The notes: generated from the letters alone by a model not told the origin. A stretch of 64,000 nt of DNA from Terasakiella sp033100395 (GCF_033100395.1 NZ_JAWLVJ010000006.1:132426-196425), one strand, 5' to 3'. Shown: positions 33,879-43,221, counted from the first letter of the stretch. Program-made: numbers and translations.

Positions 33879-34538
33879 ATGTCCTTAGACCTCCCTGCCA
33901 ATGTCACTATCGGGCCAGACCATATTTGGTGTCAGTTGTTTGAAACCGCAAACCGTTTTACTACCCCAGGTCCAGCATTGTTTTTGGATCGTGACGGAGT
34001 GATCGTAGAAGAGATGCATTACCTTCACAAACCTGAAGAGGTTGCGTTGATTGATGGTGCGGCATCGCTTATCGCCAAAGCCAATGCCAAAGATATGCCA
34101 GTGGTTATTGTTACCAATCAGGCCGGTGTGGCACGTGACATGTTCGGTTGGGTGGAATTTGCTGCTGTTCAGCAACGTATGCTGGATTTGCTGATGGTTG
34201 AAAATGGGGCCTTTGTGGATGCGGTCTATGCGTGTCCCTATCACAAATCCGGGATTGATCCGTTCCGCCACCCTGATCATGAAGCGCGCAAGCCCAATCC
34301 GGGTATGCTGACGCGCGCCATGGATGCGATTGCCATTGAAAAACAAGGCTCCCTCATCATCGGGGATAAGGCCGGGGATCTGAAAGCCGGATTGAATGCC
34401 GGGATTACAGCGGGCATGCATGTTCTGACAGGTCACGGCTCTGATGACGGGGAACGTGAAAAGGCTGACAGGTTGGCTTCTAAAGATTTTCAGGTTCATC
34501 TGGCAGACAGCATACGTGATGCGCTGGATCTACTCTAA
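33879..34538 (+). CDS. HAD-IIIA phosphatase, GmhB/histidinol-phosphatase-like
   Basis: This 219-residue HAD-superfamily phosphatase has FLDRDGVIVEE (Asp nucleophile and acid), VIVTNQAGVARDMF (Thr motif II), the Cys/His zinc-type loop YACPYHKSGIDPFRHPDH, and RKPNPGM plus IGDKAGDLKAG (motifs III and IV). This pattern belongs to the D,D-heptose 1,7-bisphosphate phosphatase group. The zinc loop retains one Cys, so metal binding may differ. It could act in LPS heptose synthesis, but no partner genes are present. Confidence 0.82.
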   Translation: MSLDLPANVTIGPDHIWCQLFETANRFTTPGPALFLDRDGVIVEEMHYLHKPEEVALIDGAASLIAKANAKDMPVVIVTNQAGVARDMFGWVEFAAVQQRMLDLLMVENGAFVDAVYACPYHKSGIDPFRHPDHEARKPNPGMLTRAMDAIAIEKQGSLIIGDKAGDLKAGLNAGITAGMHVLTGHGSDDGEREKADRLASKDFQVHLADSIRDALDLL

Positions 34539-34781
34539 TCGGTTGTAAATGAAGTTATTTTGTTCGCCCGACTGTCTAATGTCTACTCAGGTGTTAGTGA
34601 ACAAGCGATGAAAAAGAATGCTTTATTTTTTCTTTTGTGGGTTGCAGTCAGAATATAACAAAATGTAATTTTTATGAGGTTTCAGTTTAATATTTACGAT
34701 ACGAAAAAATATCAACCAAGAGGTTTGTATTTAACCTTTTAATTAATTTATGATATCTATATTCATATAGGTTGTAGATTA

Positions 34782-35570
34782 ATGGGGTGGGGTATGGTGA
34801 AAATTGCGTTCAAATTTGTTCTGTTTATTCTTTTGCTGAAGAACAGTGCTTTTGCGAATGACTATCGGATACTGGCACAACCTTTTCCCCCCTTTTCAAT
34901 TCATTCTGAAAACAAGTCTGTAAGTGGGTTTTCAATTGACTTGTTTCAATTGTTGTTGGCTGCAACGTCTAAAACGCATAACTATGAAATCTTTGCTGTT
35001 TCCTTCAATCGCTTGTATACCGAACTACAGAAAGCGGAAAGGCGAGTTGGGATTGCTGTAGTCAAAAATAAGCAAAGAGAAGATTTATTTCATTGGGTGG
35101 GACCATACCTATCGATTGAAATCGGTGTTGTTGGCAAAACAAGAGGGAATTTCTCTGTTTCTTCAATAGATGATTTGGCGAGGTACAAGGTGACTACGGT
35201 AAAAAATGCCGCACCTGAGCAAGCATTGAAAAAGCTTGGATTTCCCGTTCATCAACTTGATAGCAGTTTTGATCCAAACATGAATCTTTTGAAACTTCAT
35301 AACGGCAGAGTGCCTTTGATGGCTCATCCGTTGGAAGCTGTGTCTTATATGATGGGAAAATCGAATATTGACGCAAAAGAGTATGAGCAGGTATTTTCTA
35401 TCAGAAAAGTTCCTCTCTATTTTGCGTTTAGTAAAGATTTTAGCGAAACGGAATTAAATGGGTTTAAGGAGGCGTTGAAATTGGTGTTGTTTTCTAGCGC
35501 ATATAATAAATTAGCGGAAAAATATAATCTTTACGATATTAAAATACGTAAAATTCGAAACAAAATGTAA
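34782..35570 (+). CDS. Orphan periplasmic solute-binding protein (SBP_bac_3 type)
   Basis: The protein has 262 residues, with a signal peptide ending near NSAFAND. The mature domain has the family-3 binding fold: RILAQPFPPFSIHSE, VSGFSIDLFQLLL, RVGIAVVKNK and VTTVKNAAPEQALKKL. Such proteins bind amino acids or similar small polar solutes. There is no permease; a second, distinct binding-protein gene follows 58 bp later. The gene is visibly AT-rich compared with its flanks, which hints at transfer. The 243-base AT-rich spacer upstream shows no other feature. Confidence 0.8.
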   Translation: MGWGMVKIAFKFVLFILLLKNSAFANDYRILAQPFPPFSIHSENKSVSGFSIDLFQLLLAATSKTHNYEIFAVSFNRLYTELQKAERRVGIAVVKNKQREDLFHWVGPYLSIEIGVVGKTRGNFSVSSIDDLARYKVTTVKNAAPEQALKKLGFPVHQLDSSFDPNMNLLKLHNGRVPLMAHPLEAVSYMMGKSNIDAKEYEQVFSIRKVPLYFAFSKDFSETELNGFKEALKLVLFSSAYNKLAEKYNLYDIKIRKIRNKM

Positions 35571-35628
35571 ATGTTTACTTCTGTTTTATTTTTATAAAAA
35601 CATTGATGGGTTTTGTATAGGCAGCGTT

Positions 35629-36375
35629 GTGAAGCAATTAAAGTCATTATTGTTTTTCATAGTATTACTCATGCCTTTGCATTCGAATGCAGAGATGAAG
35701 CCTGTTACCATAGGTGTTTCTGCATTAAAAGATATGACGAAAGATCCAGTAACTGGAAAATGGCACGGTGGAATTGCAAGCTATTTAAGCGAACTCGAAA
35801 CAGTTATTGGACGCCAAATTGACATAAATGTTTTACCGTTTGCAAGAGTAGTTGAGCTTGTAAAAAAATCAAAGCTGGATCTGGGAATATTTATTGAAAA
35901 CACTCAGCGCAATAGGGTTGCTGTAAAACTAACTCATGTTGCAGCAACGGAGATCGTGATTGCTTCTAAATCGACAAGCCCAATTAAACAGTTTTCCGAT
36001 ATTTCTGGTAAAAAAATAGGCTATAGTAGTAAAGGTTCAATAGTTACTAATTTAAAATCCATTCCGAATGCAATATTAGTTAAACTACAAGACCCAAGCG
36101 CCTTGTTAACTGCTTTGAGTTCAGGAAAGGTTGACGCTATCGCGACACCTGATGTCAGGTTTATTGAAGAAGTGGTTTTGCAAGGACTTGATTTTATGGA
36201 TTTCAGCATTTTTCTACCTTTTGAACAACGCTATTATACACTTTATTCTTCGAAGAAGTTTGCTGCTACGAACCCACAAACAATTAAAAAAATTACATCG
36301 CATACCCATTCGGTCGTAACCGATTTTGCATTGATGAAGTTAAAATCTATATATGGAAATGAATTTAATAATTAG
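35629..36375 (+). CDS. Orphan periplasmic solute-binding protein, second of a pair
   Basis: The protein has 248 residues and starts at a GTG with a weak AGG site. A signal peptide ends near HSNAEM. The mature part follows the family-3 layout (VTIGVSALKDM, GRQIDINVLPFARVVELVKKSKLDLGIF, GKKIGYSSKGSI, GKVDAIATPD). It shares AT-rich composition with the gene at 34782 but is not a close copy. An eight-base inverted repeat (GGCCGTAA/TTACGGCC, 36375-36415) follows the stop without a T-run. It could feed a sensor rather than a transporter. Confidence 0.78.
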   Translation: MKQLKSLLFFIVLLMPLHSNAEMKPVTIGVSALKDMTKDPVTGKWHGGIASYLSELETVIGRQIDINVLPFARVVELVKKSKLDLGIFIENTQRNRVAVKLTHVAATEIVIASKSTSPIKQFSDISGKKIGYSSKGSIVTNLKSIPNAILVKLQDPSALLTALSSGKVDAIATPDVRFIEEVVLQGLDFMDFSIFLPFEQRYYTLYSSKKFAATNPQTIKKITSHTHSVVTDFALMKLKSIYGNEFNN

Positions 36376-36465
36376 GCCGTAAACTCATAATTGATGGTCT
36401 GCCGCTATTACGGCCATGTCACTGATTATCTGTTTTGGCAGAAAATTATTCCGACCCTGTTGATT

Positions 36466-36924
36466 TTATTCATTAGGCCCGTAGTGGATGTAATCGGTCC
36501 AGGTGCGTTCCAGTCGTTTCATGGCTTTTAAGGTGACTTCGACTTCGATGGGGGTCAGGCCGAAAGCTTCCATGGTTTTGGCGTGATGGTCTTCCATGGC
36601 TTTCAGGCTTTCAGTGAATTCAAGTGCGCGAGGTGTGAGTTTGACGTTGACGGAACGACGGTCATGGGGCGAACGTTTTTGTTCCAGAAAGCCGCTTTCC
36701 GTCAGTTTCTTGATGTTATAGGAAACATTGGACCCCTGATAATAGCCGCGTTCAATCAAATCCCGGATGGAAATTTCCTCATCACCGATGTTGGCAAGCA
36801 GCAGGGCCTGCACAGCATTGACTTCTTTGATATCCAAACGGTTGAGTTCGGCGCGCAAAACATCAAGAAAACGACGGTGAAGTCGTTCAATCATACGCGT
36901 GAGATCAAGATATTCTTTTTTCAC
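36466..36924 (-). CDS. MarR-family transcriptional regulator
   Basis: This 152-residue winged-helix protein has recognition region SIRDLIERGYYQGSNVSYNIKKLTESGFLEQ and wing RSPHDRRSVNVKLT, as in MarR/LdtR-like regulators of alphaproteobacteria. The YYQGSN motif is typical of the LdtR subgroup, linked elsewhere to cell-wall and osmotic genes. An imperfect palindrome at 36996-37015 may be its own operator. Confidence 0.88.
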   Translation of the reverse strand: MKKEYLDLTRMIERLHRRFLDVLRAELNRLDIKEVNAVQALLLANIGDEEISIRDLIERGYYQGSNVSYNIKKLTESGFLEQKRSPHDRRSVNVKLTPRALEFTESLKAMEDHHAKTMEAFGLTPIEVEVTLKAMKRLERTWTDYIHYGPNE

Positions 36925-36995
36925 GGTTCGTTATTTCCCAAGTAAGACCCACGCCTTTATGGCATGAAAAGCCAATAGAATCAATCCATCAGGCA

Positions 36996-37015
36996 TTGGG
37001 CATAAGATTGCTCAA
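36996..37015. promoter_or_regulatory. Possible operator of the MarR-type gene
   Basis: TTGGGC-N8-GCTCAA is an inverted repeat with one mismatch, about 70 bases upstream of the MarR gene start. The spacing and size fit a MarR-dimer site. Evidence is by eye only. Confidence 0.3.
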
Positions 37016-37041
37016 TACTGCACTAGGTTGCTTTGCCAAGC

Positions 37042-37455
37042 TCAAATCATTTTTTTTGATAAATGAACCTTGATGTTTTTTATTTGAAATAGGCCGATGC
37101 TCAAGCCAACCGAAAAAAGAAAGTAGGATGAGGTATTAAAACTTCGATGTAGAAGACTCTCTACAACCGCCCAAATGATGCCAATAGTAAACAACATAAA
37201 CATGACATTCAGGCAAATCTTCCAAGATAAGCCAATGTTTGTAATGTAATCTTGTTCTGTGATCTCTCGATTATAGAAAAAGATGTATCCCATAGCAGAG
37301 TGTATCAACATTACTGCCAAAATAATGGCAGTTGAATAAATGTAGGATAGCCCTTCAAGGATAATGGGAAACGCAAAATGAGAGAGCAAGAATGCAACTA
37401 GAACATTGAGGAGCAAAATACCTATAAAGTGATTTTTTAGAAAGTCAGCAATCAT
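37042..37455 (-). CDS. Small four-helix membrane protein of unknown function
   Basis: The protein has 137 residues with four predicted membrane helices (about 10-30, 34-56, 72-94 and 100-122). It is AT-rich relative to its neighbours. No family is recognised. It lies between the LOG-family gene and the MarR gene on the same strand, with spacers of 57 and 117 bases. Confidence 0.55.
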   Translation of the reverse strand: MIADFLKNHFIGILLLNVLVAFLLSHFAFPIILEGLSYIYSTAIILAVMLIHSAMGYIFFYNREITEQDYITNIGLSWKICLNVMFMLFTIGIIWAVVESLLHRSFNTSSYFLFSVGLSIGLFQIKNIKVHLSKKMI

Positions 37456-37512
37456 TGGTGGTTCTCTCGTTCAGAGTGTTTTAGACTAATTCTCAACCAT
37501 ACTCCATCAGCG

Positions 37513-38100
37513 CTACAGATGGCTGGTCAGCACTTCCTGTTTGACTTCAGGGATTTCTTTAAAGCTGTCAAATACCTCGTCGGCAGATTTGACCATCTGA
37601 TACAGGTCCTTTACCCCTTCGTGGGCAAAGCCGCCTTCAACGGTGGCGTTGACCAAGTTCTCAAACGGTTTCCAGTAGTCTTTACAGTCCAGCACGATGA
37701 TGGGTTTGTCATGCAGGCGCAGCTGTTTCCAGGTCATGATTTCAAAGGTTTCATCCAGGGTGCCTAGACCACCGGGCAGAACGATAAATCCGTCGGACCG
37801 TTCAAACATGGTGCGTTTGCGATCATGCATGCTGTCGGTAATAATCAGTTCTGTCAGCCCATGGTGACCGACTTCCAGTTTTTGCAAAAATTCTGGGATC
37901 ACCCCCGTGACACGCCCACCGTTTGCCAGGATTTCTTCAGCCAAAGTGCCCATAATCCCGATAGACCCGCCACCATAGACGAATTCAATGCCTTCCTCAG
38001 CCATACGTTTGGCGAGCTTTTTGGCTTCCTCAACAAAGGTCGGGTCATTGCCGACACGCGACCCGCAGAACACACAAAGCGATTTTGGTTTAAAACTCAT
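37513..38100 (-). CDS. LOG-family (TIGR00730) nucleotide 5'-monophosphate phosphoribohydrolase
   Basis: This 195-residue Rossmann-fold protein has YGGGSIGIMG near residue 40 and the LOG signature PGGLGTLDETFEIMTW near 108. Family members release the base from cytokinin riboside monophosphates or AMP. They are common in bacteria, where the role is uncertain (nucleotide salvage or cytokinin-like molecules). The start follows a 60-base divergent spacer shared with the next gene. Confidence 0.92.
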   Translation of the reverse strand: MSFKPKSLCVFCGSRVGNDPTFVEEAKKLAKRMAEEGIEFVYGGGSIGIMGTLAEEILANGGRVTGVIPEFLQKLEVGHHGLTELIITDSMHDRKRTMFERSDGFIVLPGGLGTLDETFEIMTWKQLRLHDKPIIVLDCKDYWKPFENLVNATVEGGFAHEGVKDLYQMVKSADEVFDSFKEIPEVKQEVLTSHL

Positions 38101-38160
38101 AAGATGACTTTCTCTAGATGGATTTACGCCCTAGTAACTCTTTGACGCTATCATAACGGG

Positions 38161-39018
38161 ATGACAGAAGTTTTAAATAGTCCAGTTGTATTAAGCATAG
38201 TTTTTCCGGCAATGACGATGCTGGGATGTGTGCCGTTGTTGCGTTGGGCCATCTCAAATGACAAAAGCGATTGCGTTGCCTCGCTTTCCGTAAGCTTTGC
38301 CTGTTTGATCGCAGGGGTGATTGCCTTTGGACGTCCGGGTGAACCGTTCCAGTTTGGTATGGCGGCTTATGTTTATGCGACGGCAGCGGCCAGTTTGCTG
38401 TGCTTGCTGTATGTCTTATGGATTGAAAATCTGATTGCCCGCATGGTGTTGGCGTTTGTGACGTTGGCTATCTGGTGTTGGATCATGATCGGCATGCCCA
38501 TGGAGGTGGACATGCTGGTTAAATCAGCCATGGCTGGATATATCCTGTTGGTGATTGCGGGCGTTTTTATCTTTCGCACTCGCTATGAAGTCAGAAATGA
38601 CGACTCTTTTGCCGGGGCGCTGGTTGCGCTGGCGGTGATTTCTTCTGTCCTGTGGCTTTACGGACAGGAAATGGAAGATGCTTCAGCAACTAATTTTGCA
38701 TTGGCCCTGGGTGTGATCAGTCTGACGTCTTTGATCTGGACGGTGAAGAAATTCGGTTTTGCCTTTCAGGAAAATGCCGTTGTAATCTTAAGCATGTCCG
38801 TTGGCGGATTGATCTGGCATATGTGGCTGCATGGTCAGGTGCCGATTGTGGCGCTTCTGTGTCTGGTGCTGGTGTTATTTACACGATCGGCTGCGGTAAA
38901 AATGCTGGTGAATGCCCCTGTATGGCTGCAGAAGGGATATTATTTTGTTTTGTTCCTTCTGTGCCTGTTGCCAGCCCTTTTGAGCCTTGTGTTTTTTGAT
39001 ATCTTACGTAATTTATAG
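38161..39018 (+). CDS. Polytopic membrane protein of unknown function
   Basis: The protein has 285 residues with about eight to nine hydrophobic segments and short loops. No known transporter or enzyme motif was seen. It precedes the LysM protein gene by 57 bases on the same strand and may be cotranscribed with it. Confidence 0.6.
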   Translation: MTEVLNSPVVLSIVFPAMTMLGCVPLLRWAISNDKSDCVASLSVSFACLIAGVIAFGRPGEPFQFGMAAYVYATAAASLLCLLYVLWIENLIARMVLAFVTLAIWCWIMIGMPMEVDMLVKSAMAGYILLVIAGVFIFRTRYEVRNDDSFAGALVALAVISSVLWLYGQEMEDASATNFALALGVISLTSLIWTVKKFGFAFQENAVVILSMSVGGLIWHMWLHGQVPIVALLCLVLVLFTRSAAVKMLVNAPVWLQKGYYFVLFLLCLLPALLSLVFFDILRNL

Positions 39019-39075
39019 CCTTCTATAATTGCGCTGGCCTTAGAATAGGTCTAGGTTGTTATAAATAGACGGGAA

Positions 39076-40065
39076 ATGGTGGAAATTATGCGTTCAGTTG
39101 TAATCATCGCGATCGGATTGGCAGCCCTTTTGGCAGCCGTCTTTCTGGCCTTGTTCTGGGAAGAAGAGGAAACGGTCGTAACACCAGCCCCTGTTGAAAA
39201 GGCAGAAGAAGCCAAACCAGCCCCAACACCCGTTAAAGAGCCGGAAAAGAAGGCTGAAAACGTTCGCCCCAGCTTTGATGTTGTGCGCATCAACCCTGAA
39301 GGCGATGCCGTTATTGCCGGACGTGCGACAGGTAAAGCTTCAGTTGCTGTCATCGATGGCGGTGATACGGTCCTTGGGACCATGCCAGCAGATGAACGTG
39401 GCGAATGGGTTTTCTTGCCATCAAGCCCCCTTGAACCGGGGGAGCGTGAATTAAGCCTGCGTGCCACCAATCCAGACGGATCCATCATGACATCCAAGGA
39501 TGTGGTGATCTTGGTTGTGCCGGAACGTGACGGCGATGCACTGGCCATTACTATGTCTATTGACGGTAGCGGGGCGGCGCGTGCGTTACAGACACCGGGT
39601 GCTGAAGCTTTGGCTTTGTCTATCGATGCGGTGAATTATGATGACAAGGGCAACCTGTCTCTATCCGGCACGGCACCGGAAGGGGGCGCGGTGTTCCTGT
39701 ATCTGGATAATGATTTCCTTGGCAACACAAGCGCGGATGAACGTGGCTCCTGGAGCCTGTCGCCGCAAAAAACGGTGGCACCGGGTGTCTATGAACTGCG
39801 TGCAGACCATGTGGATGAAAATCAAAAGGTTCTCAACCGGGTCAGCATTCCGTTCAAGCGTGCTGAAAATCTGTCCAACGTGCCGGATGATCGCAAGATT
39901 GTGGTTCAACCAGGTAATAGCCTGTGGCGCATTGCACGCCGGATTTACGGGACAGGTTTTGATTATGCGGTGATTTATCGTGCGAACGAAGACCAGATCA
40001 GCGATCCAAACCTGATCTATCCCGGTCAGGTGTTTGAACTCCCCGAAGGGATGAAGAAACCCTAA
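39076..40065 (+). CDS. LysM-domain envelope protein
   Basis: The protein has 329 residues. One N-terminal membrane helix (about 6-24) is followed by a Pro/Ala/Glu/Lys-rich linker. Two Ig-like beta domains follow, at about 70-150 and 175-265, each with a VI/FLY..LG....DERG.W pattern. A C-terminal LysM domain lies at about 275-325 (VQPGNSLWRIARRIYG...LIYPGQVFELP). LysM binds peptidoglycan, so it probably tethers the inner membrane or a complex to the wall. The same architecture is common in alphaproteobacteria but its role is not defined. An alternative start is four codons in. Confidence 0.85.
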   Translation: MVEIMRSVVIIAIGLAALLAAVFLALFWEEEETVVTPAPVEKAEEAKPAPTPVKEPEKKAENVRPSFDVVRINPEGDAVIAGRATGKASVAVIDGGDTVLGTMPADERGEWVFLPSSPLEPGERELSLRATNPDGSIMTSKDVVILVVPERDGDALAITMSIDGSGAARALQTPGAEALALSIDAVNYDDKGNLSLSGTAPEGGAVFLYLDNDFLGNTSADERGSWSLSPQKTVAPGVYELRADHVDENQKVLNRVSIPFKRAENLSNVPDDRKIVVQPGNSLWRIARRIYGTGFDYAVIYRANEDQISDPNLIYPGQVFELPEGMKKP

Positions 40066-40067
40066 TC

Positions 40068-40925
40068 TTATGTGGTGGGTTTCTTCTTAAAGACGACAGA
40101 CTTCTTTTTCTGTTTTGGTTTCAGGCTGATTTTTGCCTTGGGCTTCATCACTACTTTGGCTTTGGCCTGTGCAGGCTTGGGTTCTGTTTGCACAGGGGCC
40201 TCAGCCTCTATCTCTGCCTGTGATTCTGTTTCAGGCGCAGGCCGTGGCTTTGGTTTCAGGACCGATCTGATCGGTGAAGGTTTTGCTTCCGGTTCTGCTT
40301 GCTCTTCCAGCACGGCTTCTGATGCAGGTTCAGGTTCCGGCGCTGCAACAGGTGTAGGTGCTGGTTTTACAGGCGCAGGTTTTGGTTCTTCCGGTTTCTT
40401 GAAAGATTTTGGTACCGTCTGTCTGCGATAATTTGTCGGGGCGGTAAATTTGGTTGCTTTTGCAGGCTGCAGGGATGTGACCAATTGCAGATAAGGTTTT
40501 AACTTCAGCAAAATCTTGGTGGTTTCAGCCAGAATGATCTTCGGCGACAGTGAACCTTTGATTTTTACTTCATCGATTAACAGGATGCGTTGCTGGTCGT
40601 CCACCCGGACCTTGCCATGGATCGCCCGACTGGCCCGTGTGACAACGGCCAGAATGTTGCCGCGCGCAAAAGCATTTCCATACGAAAAGGGCAAATGACC
40701 AATAATGCCATGGACGCGCAGCAGGGCTTCGGTGCCTTTTTGATCTGCATGGACTGCAAACCAGTAGCCTTCGTACTGTACGGTAAAATCAATGTCTGTC
40801 CGGCATACGGAATGGGCCAGTTCACCATCTGCGGTGTGAATCCGGTCTGTGATGGACAGGGCCTGCGTCTTGTTTGCCGTAAATTCGACGAGGCTTCTGG
40901 CTTTCGTTGGTGAATTTGTTTCCAT
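40068..40925 (-). CDS. Uncharacterised protein with Pro/Ala/Lys-rich C-terminal tail
   Basis: The protein has 285 residues and no family is recognised. About 165 N-terminal residues look folded (DIDFTVQYEGYWFAVHADQKG, FSYGNAFARGNILAVVTRA). From about 170 to the end it is low-complexity, rich in Pro, Ala, Glu and Lys, and ends in a very basic run (KPKQKKKSVVFKKK). Such a tail suggests binding to nucleic acid or anionic surfaces. It is convergent with the LysM gene with almost no spacer. Confidence 0.6.
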   Translation of the reverse strand: METNSPTKARSLVEFTANKTQALSITDRIHTADGELAHSVCRTDIDFTVQYEGYWFAVHADQKGTEALLRVHGIIGHLPFSYGNAFARGNILAVVTRASRAIHGKVRVDDQQRILLIDEVKIKGSLSPKIILAETTKILLKLKPYLQLVTSLQPAKATKFTAPTNYRRQTVPKSFKKPEEPKPAPVKPAPTPVAAPEPEPASEAVLEEQAEPEAKPSPIRSVLKPKPRPAPETESQAEIEAEAPVQTEPKPAQAKAKVVMKPKAKISLKPKQKKKSVVFKKKPTT

Positions 40926-41073
40926 GTTCAGCGAACTTGACCCTGTTTATTTCTCGTTTTTTAACAATCTATCATGGTCTTTCGCACAAACAAAAGGAAA
41001 AGCCGTCTTTACGCCATAGTCTTATCCTGTTACGAAGGGTGAAATTATTCATCTGATTAAATGGAAGAAGACC

Positions 41074-41787
41074 GTGCTTAAAGTAATCCTTGTGCCGATC
41101 AACCGCGAAGGTTGGCCCTTTATCGCTATTTTTGCGATCCTCACTCTGGCTTTGATGGCTGGGGCCTTCGCCTTGGAATGGTATAACGCTGTTCAGCCCA
41201 TCGGCTGGGTCGGTGGCATTCTGACCGTCTGGTGTATCTGTTTCTTCCGTGACCCGCACCGCGTTACCCCGACTCGGGACGGTCTGGTTATTTCACCTGC
41301 TGATGGTGTGGTGCAATTGATCGACCGCGCAGCGCCGCCTGCGGAACTGGAAATGGGTGATGCAGAACGCACGCGCGTTTGTGTTTTTATGAACGTCTTT
41401 AATGTTCACGTTAATCGCTCTCCGCTTTCAGGCACCGTGAAAAAGGTGGCTTACCGTCCGGGTAAATTCCTCAACGCCTCCCTCGATAAAGCCAGTGTGG
41501 ATAACGAACGGATGAGTGTTTCGCTTGAAACATCAGAAGGCACGGACATCGCTTTTGTTCAGATCGCTGGTCTGGTGGCCCGTCGTATCGTTTGCTGGAC
41601 AAAAGAAGGCGATCAATTGAAGGTCGGGGAACGTTTTGGTATGATCCGTTTCGGCAGCCGTGTGGACGTCTATTTGCCTGAAGGTGTTGAACCTTTGGTC
41701 TGTCTGGGCCAAACCACAAAAGCGGCTGAAACTGTTTTGGCTGACCTTAAAGGCACAGAAGCTGTTCGCACAGGTGAAGTGAGATAA
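41074..41787 (+). CDS. psd: Phosphatidylserine decarboxylase
   Basis: The 237-residue proenzyme converts phosphatidylserine to phosphatidylethanolamine at the inner membrane. It is the short proteobacterial form. It starts at GTG with GGAAG upstream. Two hydrophobic segments are near the N-terminus, then ISPADGVV, FMNVFNVHVNRSP and the self-cleavage site Gly194-Ser195 in RFGSRVDVY, which yields the pyruvoyl alpha chain. pssA follows after one base, so the two enzymes of the pathway are made together. Confidence 0.95.
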   Translation: MLKVILVPINREGWPFIAIFAILTLALMAGAFALEWYNAVQPIGWVGGILTVWCICFFRDPHRVTPTRDGLVISPADGVVQLIDRAAPPAELEMGDAERTRVCVFMNVFNVHVNRSPLSGTVKKVAYRPGKFLNASLDKASVDNERMSVSLETSEGTDIAFVQIAGLVARRIVCWTKEGDQLKVGERFGMIRFGSRVDVYLPEGVEPLVCLGQTTKAAETVLADLKGTEAVRTGEVR

Positions 41788-41788
41788 C

Positions 41789-42607
41789 ATGATTAAGAAG
41801 CGTCCCCGTTTGAAACGATTGCCGATCAATAAATTGATCCCAAATATGCTGACCATCACCGCGCTTTGTGCCGGGATGACAGCGATCAATTTTGCCTCGC
41901 GTGAAATGTGGGAAGCTTCGGTCTTTGCGATTGTGGTCGCGGCTGTGCTGGATGGTCTGGATGGCCGTGTGGCGCGCATGCTCAACGCCCAAAGCAAGTT
42001 TGGCGCGGAAATGGATTCCCTGTCCGACTTCATCAGCTTTGGCGTTGCCCCGCCCATGATCCTCTATTTCTGGACGCTGGAGAACGCAGGCCGTATCGGC
42101 TGGGTGTTCGTGCTGTTCTTCACTGTCTGTATGGCGTTGCGTCTGGCACGTTTCAACACAGCACTGGAAGATCCGGACAAACAACCGTGGGAAAATAACT
42201 TCTTCACGGGCGTTCCGGCCCCGGCTGGTGCCTTGTTGATCATGTATCCGCTGGTGCTATCCTTCATGTTCGGTGATGATTTCTTCAGAAACCCGGCCAT
42301 GGCAGCGATCTTCCTGACAGCAATCGGTGGTCTGATGGTCAGCCGTTTCCCGACGTTCTCTTTCAAAAAGGTCAAAATCGCGCAAGCCTATGTGTTGCCT
42401 GTCATGATCGGGGTTGGAATGCTGGTTGCGTTCCTCGTCAGTGCGCCCTGGGCGATGCTGTCGGTGATTGGTGCGATTTATTTAAGTAGTATCCCCTTAA
42501 GCTTCCAATCCTATCGCAAATGGAAGCAACGTGCTGAAAACGGCGAGTTCGATGTGGAAGATGAAGACATCGACGTCCATAGCGACGAACAGGAAGAAGA
42601 AAAATAA
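41789..42607 (+). CDS. pssA: CDP-diacylglycerol-serine O-phosphatidyltransferase
   Basis: This 272-residue membrane enzyme makes phosphatidylserine from CDP-diacylglycerol and serine. The CDP-alcohol phosphotransferase signature is DGLDGRVARMLNAQSKFGAEMDSLSD near residue 52. About eight membrane helices follow, ending in an acidic tail (EDEDIDVHSDEQEEE). It is coupled to psd upstream. A terminator-like hairpin follows. Confidence 0.95.
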   Translation: MIKKRPRLKRLPINKLIPNMLTITALCAGMTAINFASREMWEASVFAIVVAAVLDGLDGRVARMLNAQSKFGAEMDSLSDFISFGVAPPMILYFWTLENAGRIGWVFVLFFTVCMALRLARFNTALEDPDKQPWENNFFTGVPAPAGALLIMYPLVLSFMFGDDFFRNPAMAAIFLTAIGGLMVSRFPTFSFKKVKIAQAYVLPVMIGVGMLVAFLVSAPWAMLSVIGAIYLSSIPLSFQSYRKWKQRAENGEFDVEDEDIDVHSDEQEEEK

Positions 42608-42613
42608 AAAGAA

Positions 42614-42647
42614 GGCCCCAATCATCTGATCGGGGCCGTTAGTTTTA
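42614..42647 (+). terminator. Terminator-like hairpin after pssA
   Basis: GGCCCCAATC and GATCGGGGCC pair with one mismatch, followed by GTTAGTTTT, a broken T-run. Confidence 0.6.
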
Positions 42648-42677
42648 CGGGAGGGGGCATGGTTATGAAGAGAGAAT

Positions 42678-43094
42678 TTAGCGAAGCGGGCGATGCGCTC
42701 CGGTTTTGGGGTCAACCGTAAAGGTTTCCACCAATGAATTGTCTTTGGTGACCAGCTTGGCGATGATCTGTCCGGCTTCATCTGTGGTGATGTCACCGAC
42801 TTTCAGGTTTTCGTTGCCCATCATGGCGATTTTGCCTTCGATGATGTCTTTGACGCGTTCTGGTGTCAGTTTCAGGTCATAGTTACCGTCTTTCATGAAA
42901 CGGCCCATGTGACGACCGCCCATCATGCCAAAGCCCATGCCACCGTGGTGACCTTTCATCATCTGGCCTTTACCATAACCTTCACCATCTTTCTGGCACC
43001 AACCACGATCTGGCCCTTTGGCGAATGCAAGGGTGGTTGCACCAATAAGGGCGGCGGCACCGACGGCTGAAATAATGAGTGTTTTGCGTTTCAT
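42678..43094 (-). CDS. Met/His/Gly-rich periplasmic protein, PepSY-like C-terminus
   Basis: The protein has 138 residues, with a signal peptide ending near LAFAKG. Residues 38-66 are rich in Gly, Met and His (GQMMKGHHGGMGFGMMGGRHMG), a likely copper/silver or zinc-binding stretch. The C-terminal half (LTPERVKDIIEGKIA, GDITTDEAGQIIAKLVTKDNSLVETFTVD) resembles PepSY/DUF-type domains. It is divergent from an OmpR-type regulator and kinase, in the manner of CpxP/ZraP-like accessory proteins. A role in metal or envelope stress is inferred. Confidence 0.7.
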   Translation of the reverse strand: MKRKTLIISAVGAAALIGATTLAFAKGPDRGWCQKDGEGYGKGQMMKGHHGGMGFGMMGGRHMGRFMKDGNYDLKLTPERVKDIIEGKIAMMGNENLKVGDITTDEAGQIIAKLVTKDNSLVETFTVDPKTGAHRPLR

Positions 43095-43221
43095 TTTAAG
43101 TCTCCTAACAGAATATAGCTGGCGAGTGCGTCGCCCGTTGATGAGACTATTTAGCGCTTGTTTTGTAACTCTGCGATGTCATGAAATCCGCAATTGGTGA
43201 CATATTGTTTCTCTGCCTCAA

